DNA from: a virus
Length of the DNA: 29,745 nucleotides
Direction: 5' to 3' (one strand)
IMG/VR virus record: IMGVR_UViG_3300002144_000846
Coordinates: 1-29,745 of that record
Shown here one piece after another: positions 1 to 6,542 of this stretch. Made by a program: the position numbers and the translations under genes. Numbering within the stretch: position 1 is the stretch's first letter; the number at the start of each line of letters is the position of its first letter. The notes below the pieces were generated by a model. The model searched no databases. It saw only the letters and a list, made by a program, of their open reading frames with translations, and was not told the DNA's origin.

Positions 1-300
1 ATTAGTTAAAAATGTTGTAATATAATTTATATCAATTACTCCATAATTATCATTAAATATTTGAACTACTTTTGGGTTTTTAGATAAAGTACCTGTTACA
101 GATAAAATAGATTTTGAAGGATCTTTTACAGCTACATTATATACTATAAAACCTATTTTTTTAGGTTTTACAAACCCCGGTGCTAATTTAGAATCGTCAG
201 AAGTATATAATAATACTCCATCATTTATTAAATCAGAAGCTTGATCTTCTTTTAATAGCTTTCCTTCAGCTAAGTATTTTTTTAAATCGAAATTATCCAT
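1..300 (-). CDS. Partial hypothetical protein (N-terminal 100 residues)
   Basis: An open frame of 100 codons with no stop runs from an ATG at 300 to the left window edge, so the C-terminus is missing. The translation begins MDNFDLKKYLAEGKLLKED and continues with a mixed alpha/beta composition and no signal peptide or membrane segment. The ATG overlaps the stop codon of the hydrolase gene upstream (ATGGATAA), which supports translational coupling and this start. An N-terminus of this kind (M-E/D-N-F-D-L-K/R-K-x-L) is, from memory, recurrent in proteins of uncultured marine phages. I do not know a function. Confidence 0.75.
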   Translation of the reverse strand, partial: MDNFDLKKYLAEGKLLKEDQASDLINDGVLLYTSDDSKLAPGFVKPKKIGFIVYNVAVKDPSKSILSVTGTLSKNPKVVQIFNDNYGVIDINYITTFLTN

Positions 301-778
301 TTTCGTATTTGTTATATATGTCAATAAATATGACGGGGTCTACCCTATGTCCCATTCCTTCAATTTCCTCAATATTACAATCAATAAAAGCATCATCAAG
401 AATCTCTTTTGTGAGTAAAGGATTAATAACTTTATCTTCCATACCTAAAACAACAACGGGAGTAAATCCAAGATCAGGATCAGCATTACTTAATTTGTTA
501 AAATTAGGATCAAATGTGCGTGAGTGAAACGCAGGATTAAAAGCAATAGTTTTAATATTAAAATAATTACCTAACAACATTGCAGAATAACCACCCATAC
601 TACTACCAATAATAACATCTGGTTTAAATGCTTTAACTATTTTTATTAATTGCTTTTCAATATTGGAGTCAGCATAACCCATAGCAGGGGCATAAACACA
701 AGCTTGACCTGCTAGAAAACCAACTTTTTCTCCGCCTTGTTTACTTTCAAGACCATGTAGATATAATATTTTTTTCAT
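293..778 (-). CDS. Alpha/beta-hydrolase fold esterase, YqiA/UPF0227-like
   Basis: A 161-residue single-domain alpha/beta hydrolase. The N-terminal strand ends in YLHG (residues 6-9), an oxyanion-hole type motif. The nucleophile elbow is GSSMGG with Ser60. Asp115 (GMEDKV) and His144 (GMGHRV) are placed as the other triad members, so the enzyme looks intact. Length and motif order fit the small YqiA/UPF0227 esterase group; the substrate is unknown. There is no signal peptide, so it should act in the cytoplasm. Its ATG overlaps the stop of the upstream small gene (TAATG), indicating a coupled operon. It is an accessory gene for a T4-like phage. It could modify a host metabolite or cell-envelope precursor, but that is only inference. 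Confidence 0.82.
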   Translation of the reverse strand: MKKILYLHGLESKQGGEKVGFLAGQACVYAPAMGYADSNIEKQLIKIVKAFKPDVIIGSSMGGYSAMLLGNYFNIKTIAFNPAFHSRTFDPNFNKLSNADPDLGFTPVVVLGMEDKVINPLLTKEILDDAFIDCNIEEIEGMGHRVDPVIFIDIYNKYENG

Positions 779-1008
779 TATCCTATCTCCATTTCATATC
801 CACGCTTTTCGTGATCATGCTCACTATAAACGTTTAAATTTAAATAATCACCTAAGTAATTATCAACAAAACTAAAATTAACTTTTTCAGTTTTATCATA
901 AGCAACGATGAAATTATATTCATCTTCGGTAACATACTCTTTGGTATTTACCAACATTTCAAAATAATTAAACTCTTGTTGGCATTCGTAAATTTCTCTT
1001 TCTGACAT
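778..1008 (-). CDS. Small hypothetical protein (76 aa; start revised)
   Basis: The frame is open from an ATG at 1125 (115 residues), but I prefer the in-frame ATG at 1008 (MSEREIYE, 76 residues). A strong promoter motif, TTCGTATATT with GG 15 nt upstream, lies at 1051-1077 inside the longer version. From that motif to the ATG there are 42 AT-rich bases, much like the 35-base leader of the SSB gene, which has the same promoter. The longer version would also overlap the upstream gene by 17 bases. The protein is soluble, rich in Glu, Tyr and Asn, and has no motif I recognise. Its stop overlaps the start of the hydrolase gene, so the two are co-expressed. Confidence 0.6.
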   Translation of the reverse strand: MSEREIYECQQEFNYFEMLVNTKEYVTEDEYNFIVAYDKTEKVNFSFVDNYLGDYLNLNVYSEHDHEKRGYEMEIG

Positions 1009-1050
1009 AACCTTTATTTTTATATTATTATTAACTCTTATTACATGGTA

Positions 1051-1080
1051 AATATACGAACAAATTTTGGCATCTCCACG
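1051..1080 (-). promoter_or_regulatory. Early/middle-type promoter (copy 1)
   Basis: On the minus strand the core TTCGTATATT (1060-1051) is preceded by 15 bases and then GG at 1077-1076 (context CGTGG). The same 10-mer with GG at the same distance occurs at four other places in the window. It lies 42 bases upstream of the ATG at 1008. Confidence 0.65.
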
Positions 1081-1108
1081 CAGGTGCGCGGAAGTCTTTA
1101 ATAAGTCT

Positions 1109-1378
1109 TTACTGTTGTATCCCATTAAGGAATACTAACCCCCCAGCAGCTACTATACCTGATTTGGCACTAGTAATATCAGTATAGGATTCACCTAAAG
1201 TTAAATTAATAGTTGCAATACAATTTGCTTCATTATCAGCACCATAAAATGCTATTTCATTTATAGCTTCACTATCCGGGAATGGGATAATATAATCTAC
1301 ATCATTTACGGCTTCAGCTCCTACTGTGTCTGGAGTTGTTGTTGAGATTGTGTTGTTTGTGTTTACTACGTAATTCAT
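1109..1378 (-). CDS. Small hypothetical protein, Thr/Asn-rich N-terminus
   Basis: An 89-residue acidic protein. Its first 20 residues are rich in Thr and Asn, followed by alternating strand-like segments ending in a Gly/Ala-rich stretch (AAGGLVFLNG). It has no signal peptide or clear membrane helix and no lysines apart from one near the C-terminus. The composition (Thr, Asn, Ala, Ile, beta-prone) is like that of a small virion or decoration protein, but I recognise no family. It starts 10 bases after the EF-hand membrane protein gene, so it is probably the last gene of that late transcript. A downstream promoter for the next gene lies just past its stop. Confidence 0.6.
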   Translation of the reverse strand: MNYVVNTNNTISTTTPDTVGAEAVNDVDYIIPFPDSEAINEIAFYGADNEANCIATINLTLGESYTDITSAKSGIVAAGGLVFLNGIQQ

Positions 1379-1388
1379 TTTTTTAAAT

Positions 1389-2528
1389 TTAATAAGTTAT
1401 TTGATTATCGTTTTCTTCATTTTTTAATTTTTGTAACCTTTTATAATAATTAAGGCGAATATTTTCTTCAGTGTCTAAAATACCATCTTTATTAATATCA
1501 AATTTTTTTTCTAATTCATCTAATATTTTTTTCTGCCTCCAAGAAGAAACCTCTTGAGATTTTACTATGTTAGATTTTTGGATTAAATCTTTTAATTCAT
1601 CTTCATCTTCATCCCATCCTTCTAATGGATCAATTTCATCTTCTGGTTTTTTAAATTCTTCACCTTCTTCATATAAGTTCCCATCTACAAATTTTTCACC
1701 ATAAATGTTTTCTTTTATTTTAGGACGTAATTTTTCGAAGGCAAAATTAGCTGCTATTACTAAAGCTATAGCTAACGGGTCAAATACAAATATAATTGTA
1801 AGTAAAAGATAATTTATAATTTGATCCATAGGGATACCTGTTAGACCTGATAGATACTTAAGTGGGCCTAATTCTCCTGCTATATCATTATTAATTGATA
1901 CTTCTACGATTTCAGTTTCATATTCAAATAGTTTAGTATTTAAACCATCTACTTTATTATTAATTATAGTTTGTCTGTCTACTGCCTGATCTAGTTGTTT
2001 TTCTAATGATTTTCTTGTTGAAGATGAAGTGGTGGTTATTAACACACCTTCGGCGTTAGTATACTGTATAACGTTGTTAGCTAAACCGGAACGTAAATCA
2101 GCCACGGCCTTGTTAATACTTTCCTTTTCATCGGTGTATACGTTAAGTTGTTCTTTAGTATTATCTCTTCTAGTTTCAATTAAAGCTATTTGTGAGTCAA
2201 TACTTCCAGCTTTAGCTGATGTTTCTTGATAAGCTGCAGAAAGGAAACCATAAATGCCCATACTAGTAATTAGTATTAGGACAAAACAAGCTATTGAAAG
2301 GTAATATTTAAGAAAGGTAGGGAGTGATTTTCTGTATTGATATAGAAGTGAAGCAATGACTAATTTAGCTACTTCTAAGGAGGCAGCCATTATTATAACT
2401 GCAAATGCCGCACCCGCAAATAATTTACTTAATCCGCTTACAGAGTAGAATGCCGCTGATGCACTTACCGATAATGCTGAGAAAGCAATTATAAATGGGA
2501 ATATTCGTTCTTGGATCTTTATCCACAT
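1389..2528 (-). CDS. Multi-pass membrane protein with coiled coil and EF-hand loop
   Basis: A 379-residue membrane protein. Three hydrophobic segments lie at about residues 10-32, 36-60 and 73-98. Next is a long charged coiled-coil region (about 105-215) rich in Glu, Lys and Gln heptads, then a fourth hydrophobic segment at about 235-265 and a highly acidic tail. Near the C-terminus a perfect 12-residue EF-hand loop runs from residue 344 to 355: D344, N346, D348, Gly349, D352 and E355. The layout recalls DUF4407-type membrane/coiled-coil proteins. It sits just downstream of the holin gene, in the lysis/late region. Possible roles are envelope disruption, spanin-like bridging or superinfection control; none can be chosen from sequence alone. 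Confidence 0.72.
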   Translation of the reverse strand: MWIKIQERIFPFIIAFSALSVSASAAFYSVSGLSKLFAGAAFAVIIMAASLEVAKLVIASLLYQYRKSLPTFLKYYLSIACFVLILITSMGIYGFLSAAYQETSAKAGSIDSQIALIETRRDNTKEQLNVYTDEKESINKAVADLRSGLANNVIQYTNAEGVLITTTSSSTRKSLEKQLDQAVDRQTIINNKVDGLNTKLFEYETEIVEVSINNDIAGELGPLKYLSGLTGIPMDQIINYLLLTIIFVFDPLAIALVIAANFAFEKLRPKIKENIYGEKFVDGNLYEEGEEFKKPEDEIDPLEGWDEDEDELKDLIQKSNIVKSQEVSSWRQKKILDELEKKFDINKDGILDTEENIRLNYYKRLQKLKNEENDNQITY

Positions 2529-2540
2529 ATGTTTAAGTTT

Positions 2541-3014
2541 TTATTTTCTTAAACCCTTATGCTTATCTATACGATCTAAAATTTTATTTAATTCTTCCAT
2601 TTTTATAAGACCGGCCATAGATGCATTTTTAAGGGCACTAATTAATTGAAATACCATGAACGGTATGATAATTGTTTCGCTCATCCAACCTGCTCCTGTA
2701 AATCCTTTCTCTACCATTAAGATAACCGTTAGGATTACAATCCAAGTTACAAGACTTTTTAATATTTTTAAAGCTTTATATGTTTTAAAGCCTTCTCGCT
2801 TACACCCGGCTATCATTCCAAATAAACCATCTAATAGTAAAACTCCTACTATAGCTAAGTACTGCTCAACATTATCCATTGTAAGTTTTAAAAAATAAGA
2901 ACATAAAAAGCTTGTGGTGGCAGTGCCAACTAATAATATTTTCATCCAGATGTTGTTAATTTCATTGTATTTCATTACTAAATATTGTAAATTATACCAA
3001 TTGTTTTTTCTCAA
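2541..3014 (-). CDS. Holin, phage_holin_4_1-like
   Basis: A hydrophobic protein of 157 residues with about three or four membrane segments: around 24-45, 53-72, 86-104 and 112-130. The stretch LLLDGLFGMIAGCKREGF, followed by K-A-L-K-I-L-K-S, matches the D-x(2)-x-G-[IM]...K/R-x-G-x-x-S/T-x-K signature of class II holins of the toxin-secretion/lysis family (holin_4_1). The gene follows the amidase endolysin, which it should release to the peptidoglycan by permeabilising the inner membrane. From the ATG at 3014 it overlaps the amidase by 23 bases. An in-frame ATG at 2975 (MKYNEINN, 144 residues) would start 16 bases after the amidase stop and is an equally good start. Confidence 0.75.
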   Translation of the reverse strand: MRKNNWYNLQYLVMKYNEINNIWMKILLVGTATTSFLCSYFLKLTMDNVEQYLAIVGVLLLDGLFGMIAGCKREGFKTYKALKILKSLVTWIVILTVILMVEKGFTGAGWMSETIIIPFMVFQLISALKNASMAGLIKMEELNKILDRIDKHKGLRK

Positions 3015-3702
3015 TTTCTTTAATCATTTCAAAATGGATTTTTGCAATCCTATCTCTTCCCTCTTCACTTAATAAATAGTTATGGCAATTACTATAATTA
3101 GTCATAAAGAAATTTTCACTTAATATAGCCGGCATTACTGTTTTTCTCAACACCCAGAAATTGGATTCTTTATCAGCATCACCATCTTTTGTATCTTTTC
3201 TCATTTTTTCATTTGGAAATTCGAGTTCTGCTTTAGCAGCTAGAACAGAAGCGACTTTATCTGATTTTGTTTCACCCTCAGAGGTGTATACAGACCAACC
3301 ATTTGCTGATTCTTGATCAAAACCATTAGCATGGATTGAAACATATATGGATTTTCCATCTTTATCTGCTCTTTTACGATGGATGTCATTTGCTTTATCA
3401 GTACGTTTACTTAGTGAGATATCTTCTTGAGTATCTACTAAATTAACACATTCTATTCCTTCTTCGGCACACATTTTAACTAAACGATTTACAATCGCTC
3501 TATTAAACTCACCTTCAAATAGTTGGGAACCATCATCCCAAACTGGGGATCTTTTACCTGCAGTTTGATATTTTCCATTAATTATACCCCCATGACCATT
3601 ATCTAATATCCATAAATAGTTAGATTTGGGAGTTGGGCAAATAGATGAAATTGATTTATCATATTTAGTTCCACATTTAGGACATTTTATCAATTTACTC
3701 AT
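2992..3702 (-). CDS. Endolysin: N-acetylmuramoyl-L-alanine amidase (Amidase_3) with N-terminal zinc-ribbon-like segment
   Basis: A 236-residue lysis enzyme that cleaves the amide bond between muramic acid and the stem peptide. The amidase_3 zinc ligands are visible as His37 (DNGHGG), Glu65 (GEFN) and His124 (SIHAN). The catalytic Glu is Glu196 (LSENFFM). Before the domain there is a short CPKCG...C segment (Cys7, Cys10, Cys22), like half of a zinc ribbon with no obvious fourth ligand. There is no signal peptide, so export depends on a holin, and a holin gene follows immediately. The start overlaps the stop of the upstream small membrane protein by 8 bases, so the lysis cassette is translationally coupled. 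Confidence 0.92.
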   Translation of the reverse strand: MSKLIKCPKCGTKYDKSISSICPTPKSNYLWILDNGHGGIINGKYQTAGKRSPVWDDGSQLFEGEFNRAIVNRLVKMCAEEGIECVNLVDTQEDISLSKRTDKANDIHRKRADKDGKSIYVSIHANGFDQESANGWSVYTSEGETKSDKVASVLAAKAELEFPNEKMRKDTKDGDADKESNFWVLRKTVMPAILSENFFMTNYSNCHNYLLSEEGRDRIAKIHFEMIKEIEKKQLV

Positions 3703-3928
3703 TTATATTTTTATTTTTTGTAAAAGATTTGATAGTTGAAACTCCTAACATGGTAGCAGAAAATATTAACATTGAGTTAAATAATTCTTGATTTACCTCA
3801 AACCAATGAAAACCATCTCCTATAAATGCAATACATACTAATATACCTGAAATTATCCCTAATGTTTTTTTAGATGAATATTTATCATCTCTTTTATCTT
3901 CAGTAAATATATCACTTATAAATTTCAT
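3695..3928 (-). CDS. Small two-helix membrane protein in the lysis cassette (holin-like)
   Basis: A 77-residue protein from the ATG at 3928 (MKFISDIFTED). It has a charged N-terminus (EDKRDDKYSSKK) and two hydrophobic segments (about 24-38 and 48-62) joined by a short polar loop, ending in a Lys/Asn-rich tail. The frame is open to an upstream ATG at 3970, but that version would start inside a terminator hairpin (3956-3982) and span a late-type promoter motif (3941-3955), so the shorter start is preferred. The next gene downstream is the amidase, overlapped by 8 bases. A second holin or antiholin role is plausible from position and topology, but there is no specific family signature. Confidence 0.65.
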   Translation of the reverse strand: MKFISDIFTEDKRDDKYSSKKTLGIISGILVCIAFIGDGFHWFEVNQELFNSMLIFSATMLGVSTIKSFTKNKNINE

Positions 3929-3940
3929 GATGGGTAGTTT

Positions 3941-3955
3941 AATGATAAATATGAA
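3941..3955 (-). promoter_or_regulatory. Late-type promoter, weaker copy, before lysis cassette
   Basis: The minus strand reads TTCATATTTATCATT, one mismatch from the copy upstream of the tape measure gene (TTCATATTTATAACA) in the core. It begins immediately after a terminator hairpin and ends 12 bases before the ATG at 3928. Confidence 0.45.
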
Positions 3956-3982
3956 AAAGGGGATGCTCATGCACCCCCCTTT
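3956..3982 (-). terminator. Intrinsic terminator
   Basis: The 7-bp stem AAAGGGG/CCCCTTT (3956-3962 with 3976-3982) has a 13-base loop that contains a further TGC/GCA pairing. Read on the minus strand it ends CCCCTTTTT. It follows the 70-residue gene and directly precedes a late-type promoter. Confidence 0.75.
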
Positions 3983-4006
3983 AAAGAATAGATTATATTT
4001 TTTTAA

Positions 4007-4219
4007 TTATTTACCTAATAAACCTTTTACCCAATTTTTGGCTAAATCCCAATTTCTTGTAGCAAATACACCAAATGCAAACCCGGCATATATTTTGTAC
4101 CCAAAAGACCATAAGATTAAACCTGCGATTAATCCTAATACTCCTTCGATTCCATTTGCTACAATCCAATCTTTAACAATTGTAAATATTGTTTTAATAA
4201 ATTTTAATACTTTTTTCAT
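4007..4219 (-). CDS. Small amphipathic/membrane protein, holin-like
   Basis: A 70-residue protein with a basic amphipathic N-terminus (MKKVLKFIKTIFTIVKDW) and a hydrophobic segment at about residues 26-52 (GVLGLIAGLILWSFGYKIYAG is its centre). It ends in Lys/Trp-rich VKGLLGK. Size and placement, just ahead of the lysis genes, suggest a holin-type or small membrane-active protein; no family is recognised. Its own late-type promoter is at 4237-4252 and a terminator follows its stop, so it looks like a single-gene late unit. Its first 15 bases (ATGAAAAAAGTATTA) are identical to those of both lipoprotein genes upstream. Confidence 0.65.
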   Translation of the reverse strand: MKKVLKFIKTIFTIVKDWIVANGIEGVLGLIAGLILWSFGYKIYAGFAFGVFATRNWDLAKNWVKGLLGK

Positions 4220-4236
4220 AATGATTTATATTTTGT

Positions 4237-4252
4237 GTTTATACATATTAAT
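4237..4252 (-). promoter_or_regulatory. Late-type promoter before the 70-residue membrane protein
   Basis: The minus strand reads ATTAATATGTATAAAC, sharing TTAATATGTATAA with the copies before the tail genes. It lies in the 35-base gap after the stop of the lipoprotein gene, 17 bases before the ATG at 4219. Confidence 0.6.
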
Positions 4253-4254
4253 AG

Positions 4255-4929
4255 TTACTTTAAATCAGATGGGATTGGAGTTCCTACTGGATACGGTTTG
4301 CCTTCTATGGCTGCTGTGATTGATTTCATGCCGGATTTAACTGGAATTGCTTTACGTAAGGGAACGGCTGCTTCATTTAATGGGCCAAAACATCTAGCTA
4401 ATATAATACCTGTTTCGGTAGTGTCAATGATTTGACAAGGCATACAGAACATATTACTTTCACTTGTATGTGGTGAATCTGTATTTACAATAAAAGCACG
4501 ATTATTAGGTTTCATCATTTCCCAACTAAGAGTAGATGGGTTGAATTGAGGAATAGAAGTTGATGTGTCAAAATAATGATATAATGACCAAACGGATTTA
4601 CCATCCCATCTTGTACTTCCATCGTTACCCGGAAATTGAAAATCTTTTTTGACATTAAATTGACCTTCAGTACCCATAATTTCACCCCAACTTGGACTTA
4701 CACCCTCCATTGCTAGATTTGAAATTGAGGTATCTGGGAATACAGGACATATAGCACATCCTTCCTCGAATTCAACACCTTGCACAATAATTTTTTTCCC
4801 GGTTGGTACTGCTCCTGATGCACCACAAAATGCATAGTAACCTTCGTGTAGTTTAACTACATTTTCTACTTTTTCAGTGCAACTAAACAACATTGTAGCT
4901 GCAACAATTGATAATAATACTTTTTTCAT
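4255..4929 (-). CDS. Predicted lipoprotein with two CxxC motifs, unknown function
   Basis: A 224-residue protein with a clear type II signal peptide: basic MKK, a hydrophobic core and lipobox LFSC, making Cys17 the lipidated residue. The mature part has two CxxC pairs, Cys58/Cys61 (CAIC) and Cys162/Cys165 (CMPC), plus Cys35 and Cys180. It therefore could bind a metal or form disulfides once outside the cytoplasm. I recognise no domain. It is the third gene of a unit with the 286-residue lipoprotein and a 178-residue unknown, which begins at a late-type promoter at 6430-6445. Its first 15 bases and leader peptide closely match the other lipoprotein. It may be displayed on the host envelope or carried in the particle; the sequence does not say which. 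Confidence 0.75.
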   Translation of the reverse strand: MKKVLLSIVAATMLFSCTEKVENVVKLHEGYYAFCGASGAVPTGKKIIVQGVEFEEGCAICPVFPDTSISNLAMEGVSPSWGEIMGTEGQFNVKKDFQFPGNDGSTRWDGKSVWSLYHYFDTSTSIPQFNPSTLSWEMMKPNNRAFIVNTDSPHTSESNMFCMPCQIIDTTETGIILARCFGPLNEAAVPLRKAIPVKSGMKSITAAIEGKPYPVGTPIPSDLK

Positions 4930-4964
4930 TTTTTTTTGTTTTGATTTTATTTTTATTTTTATTT

Positions 4965-5501
4965 TTATGCTGAACGATAGACTAAAAAGTCTTGTGCTGC
5001 GTTTTCACTGTCAGGTCTTGCAATTTTCCATAACGTAGATGCATCATCTTTTAGGAATACAGGACCACCCATAAATTCAATATGTCTAGTATTAGTACCA
5101 GCCCAACTAAAAGATGGACAAACATTAGAACAGAATCCTTCTCCAAACGTGCTAGTTATTTCACCATCTGACATTACGTCAAAATCACCTCTGTCTAAAT
5201 TACCTTCATGCCATTTTTCAAAACCTCCATCATTATCGTAGAAGTCTTTCATTTCAAGTTCACCAGGGAAATCAGGTTTACTGTTATTGGTTTTAGTCCA
5301 TTCGTGATTATCCCCATCACCTGTTGTAATACCCATAACAAAGTAGTCACCAATAGTAACGTGCCACTCATCCCATGATTTGGTTTCACCAGGTTTTAAA
5401 ACACCATTTTTTGTAGGTTTATCATTTAATTTAGGTGACTCATAAAGTGCGTACTCTACAGGTACCTGTGTCTTGTTTGTAATTTTTAATTCTACACTCA
5501 T
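4965..5501 (-). CDS. Hypothetical protein, beta-rich, no signal peptide
   Basis: A 178-residue acidic protein starting MSVELKITNKTQVPVEYALYE. The alternating polar/hydrophobic pattern through the first 60 residues and many Gly, Asp and Trp residues suggest an all-beta fold. There is one FCSNVCP segment (two Cys three residues apart) near residue 124. It has no signal peptide, unlike the flanking lipoproteins, so it is either cytoplasmic or a particle component. It lies 39 bases after the lipoprotein upstream and 35 bases before the next. A TAATATTTAAAA stretch just upstream (about 5530-5545) is a poor match to the late motif. I do not recognise the family. Confidence 0.65.
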   Translation of the reverse strand: MSVELKITNKTQVPVEYALYESPKLNDKPTKNGVLKPGETKSWDEWHVTIGDYFVMGITTGDGDNHEWTKTNNSKPDFPGELEMKDFYDNDGGFEKWHEGNLDRGDFDVMSDGEITSTFGEGFCSNVCPSFSWAGTNTRHIEFMGGPVFLKDDASTLWKIARPDSENAAQDFLVYRSA

Positions 5502-5540
5502 AATTTTATTTTTTATTTTTTACGTAAAATATTTTAAATA

Positions 5541-6401
5541 TTAAATTTCATCTTCAGCTATTACTCTAATGTTTGATATTTTAAAAGAACCATCACATAC
5601 ATTAGACCAACTTTTACAAGCTGGATCATTATAGTTATACCACTCTTTCCCATTAATCTGGTATTGGTCTGGTGAATATCCTGTCCAGTATGAAGAAACT
5701 ATAGACCATCCACTTTCCATAGCATCACTTAAACCTGTAAGATCATCAATGCTACTATCGTTAGCTTTTGTGTGTGATAAAAAGTCATACACTACAACAC
5801 TATTACTACCTTGAGAATAAGTAACAGTCATATTAGTATAAGCAGTATCAAATTCAATTACTATATCAAATGGTTTTGATGGATCAATTACAGTTGCATT
5901 ATTAACTCCATTTCCCGGATTAGATAGGTAATCTTGTTTCCAACAGCTATTTGTATTGATTGAATTTAAATAAGAAAATTCTAAACTTTCTTTATTAGCT
6001 GAGTTACTTGTACCTAAATGAACTGTGGTTTGAGAAAGTACATTTCCATTAGTTTCCATAAAATCAATCTCATTACAATATGTAGATGATCCACCAGCAT
6101 CACAATACCCAGGACCACCATTTATCATATAAAATGATGCGTTTACGAAATTTAAATTGTTTAAACCAGATAAATCTACAGTAGCTGTAATTTTACTTAC
6201 GTTTTTATACTTTTTAGTAGATTGAACTCTACCTTCTCTAAAATCAATTGACCCATCAGAGTTAATTGCAGGAACTAAACCACAGTACTGACCTTGAACC
6301 CCTGTAAATGTGGGTGTAAAAGTTGATGTGGTTGATGTTGTTTTGTTGTTACAACCTAATAACATTGTAGACGTAACTAATAATAGTAATACTTTTTTCA
6401 T
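5541..6401 (-). CDS. Predicted lipoprotein with concanavalin A-like, GH16-type glucanase features
   Basis: A 286-residue protein with a type II signal peptide (MKKVLLLLVTSTMLLGC, lipid Cys17) and a Thr/Ser-rich linker to about residue 33. The body has the order seen in GH16 enzymes: a strand with ASFYMI (about 88-93), then EIDFME with Glu111, Asp113 and Glu116 matching the E-[ILV]-D-x-x-E catalytic motif, then TTVHLG and FDIVIEFDT strands. Flanking Cys pairs (GYCDA and YCNE) also recall GH7 enzymes, so the exact family is open. If active it would hydrolyse a glucan-type polysaccharide at the cell surface. It is the first gene after a terminator and a late-type promoter. Confidence 0.68.
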   Translation of the reverse strand: MKKVLLLLVTSTMLLGCNNKTTSTTSTFTPTFTGVQGQYCGLVPAINSDGSIDFREGRVQSTKKYKNVSKITATVDLSGLNNLNFVNASFYMINGGPGYCDAGGSSTYCNEIDFMETNGNVLSQTTVHLGTSNSANKESLEFSYLNSINTNSCWKQDYLSNPGNGVNNATVIDPSKPFDIVIEFDTAYTNMTVTYSQGSNSVVVYDFLSHTKANDSSIDDLTGLSDAMESGWSIVSSYWTGYSPDQYQINGKEWYNYNDPACKSWSNVCDGSFKISNIRVIAEDEI

Positions 6402-6429
6402 TTTTTTGTTTTTATTAATTAATTAATTT

Positions 6430-6445
6430 ATATATACATATAACA
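6430..6445 (-). promoter_or_regulatory. Late-type promoter before the lipoprotein cassette
   Basis: The minus strand reads TGTTATATGTATATAT; the core TTATATGTAT matches the late motif, with a weaker right part. It lies directly after the nrdA terminator and 28 bases before the ATG at 6401. Confidence 0.5.
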
Positions 6446-6448
6446 TAA

Positions 6449-6472
6449 TGGGGGGGTAGCGAATCCCCCCCA
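6449..6472 (-). terminator. Intrinsic terminator after nrdA
   Basis: An 8-bp stem of seven G:C pairs plus one A:T (6449-6456 with 6465-6472) encloses the 8-base loop ATTCGCTA (minus strand). The following minus-strand bases are AT-rich but lack a pure T run. It separates the replication unit from the lipoprotein unit. Confidence 0.75.
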
Positions 6473-6480
6473 CCTGATTT

Positions 6481-6522
6481 CCGTTCACTATGAACGGTCC
6501 TAAGTGTGGTAATCAAACCACA
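6481..6522 (-). other. Two small inverted repeats in the nrdA 3' region
   Basis: CCGTTC/GAACGG (6481-6486 with 6492-6497, 5-base loop) and TGTGGT/ACCACA (6505-6510 with 6517-6522, 6-base loop) lie between the nrdA stop at 6543 and the terminator hairpin. The nrdA transcript would therefore end in three consecutive hairpins, possibly protecting the 3' end from exonucleases. Confidence 0.55.
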
Positions 6523-6542
6523 ATTTCAGATATGGCATCTCG

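Noticed and set aside
1076-1098. A CGCA/TGCG hairpin upstream of the small gene as a terminator
   Set aside because: The stem is short with a mismatch and no T tract follows on the minus strand, so it was not called.
3929-3970. The longer start of the small membrane protein at 3970
   Set aside because: It lies in a terminator stem and covers a late-type promoter motif; the ATG at 3928 fits better.
3927-4435. Plus-strand open frames over the lysis and lipoprotein genes
   Set aside because: They are antisense to genes with clear families or signal peptides and have no promoter; no plus-strand gene is supported anywhere in the window.
6440-6541. Possible tRNA suggested by the GC-rich stem and the nearby hairpins
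   Set aside because: The stem-loop has an 8-base loop and no acceptor or anticodon arm can be paired around it on either strand; it fits a terminator better.
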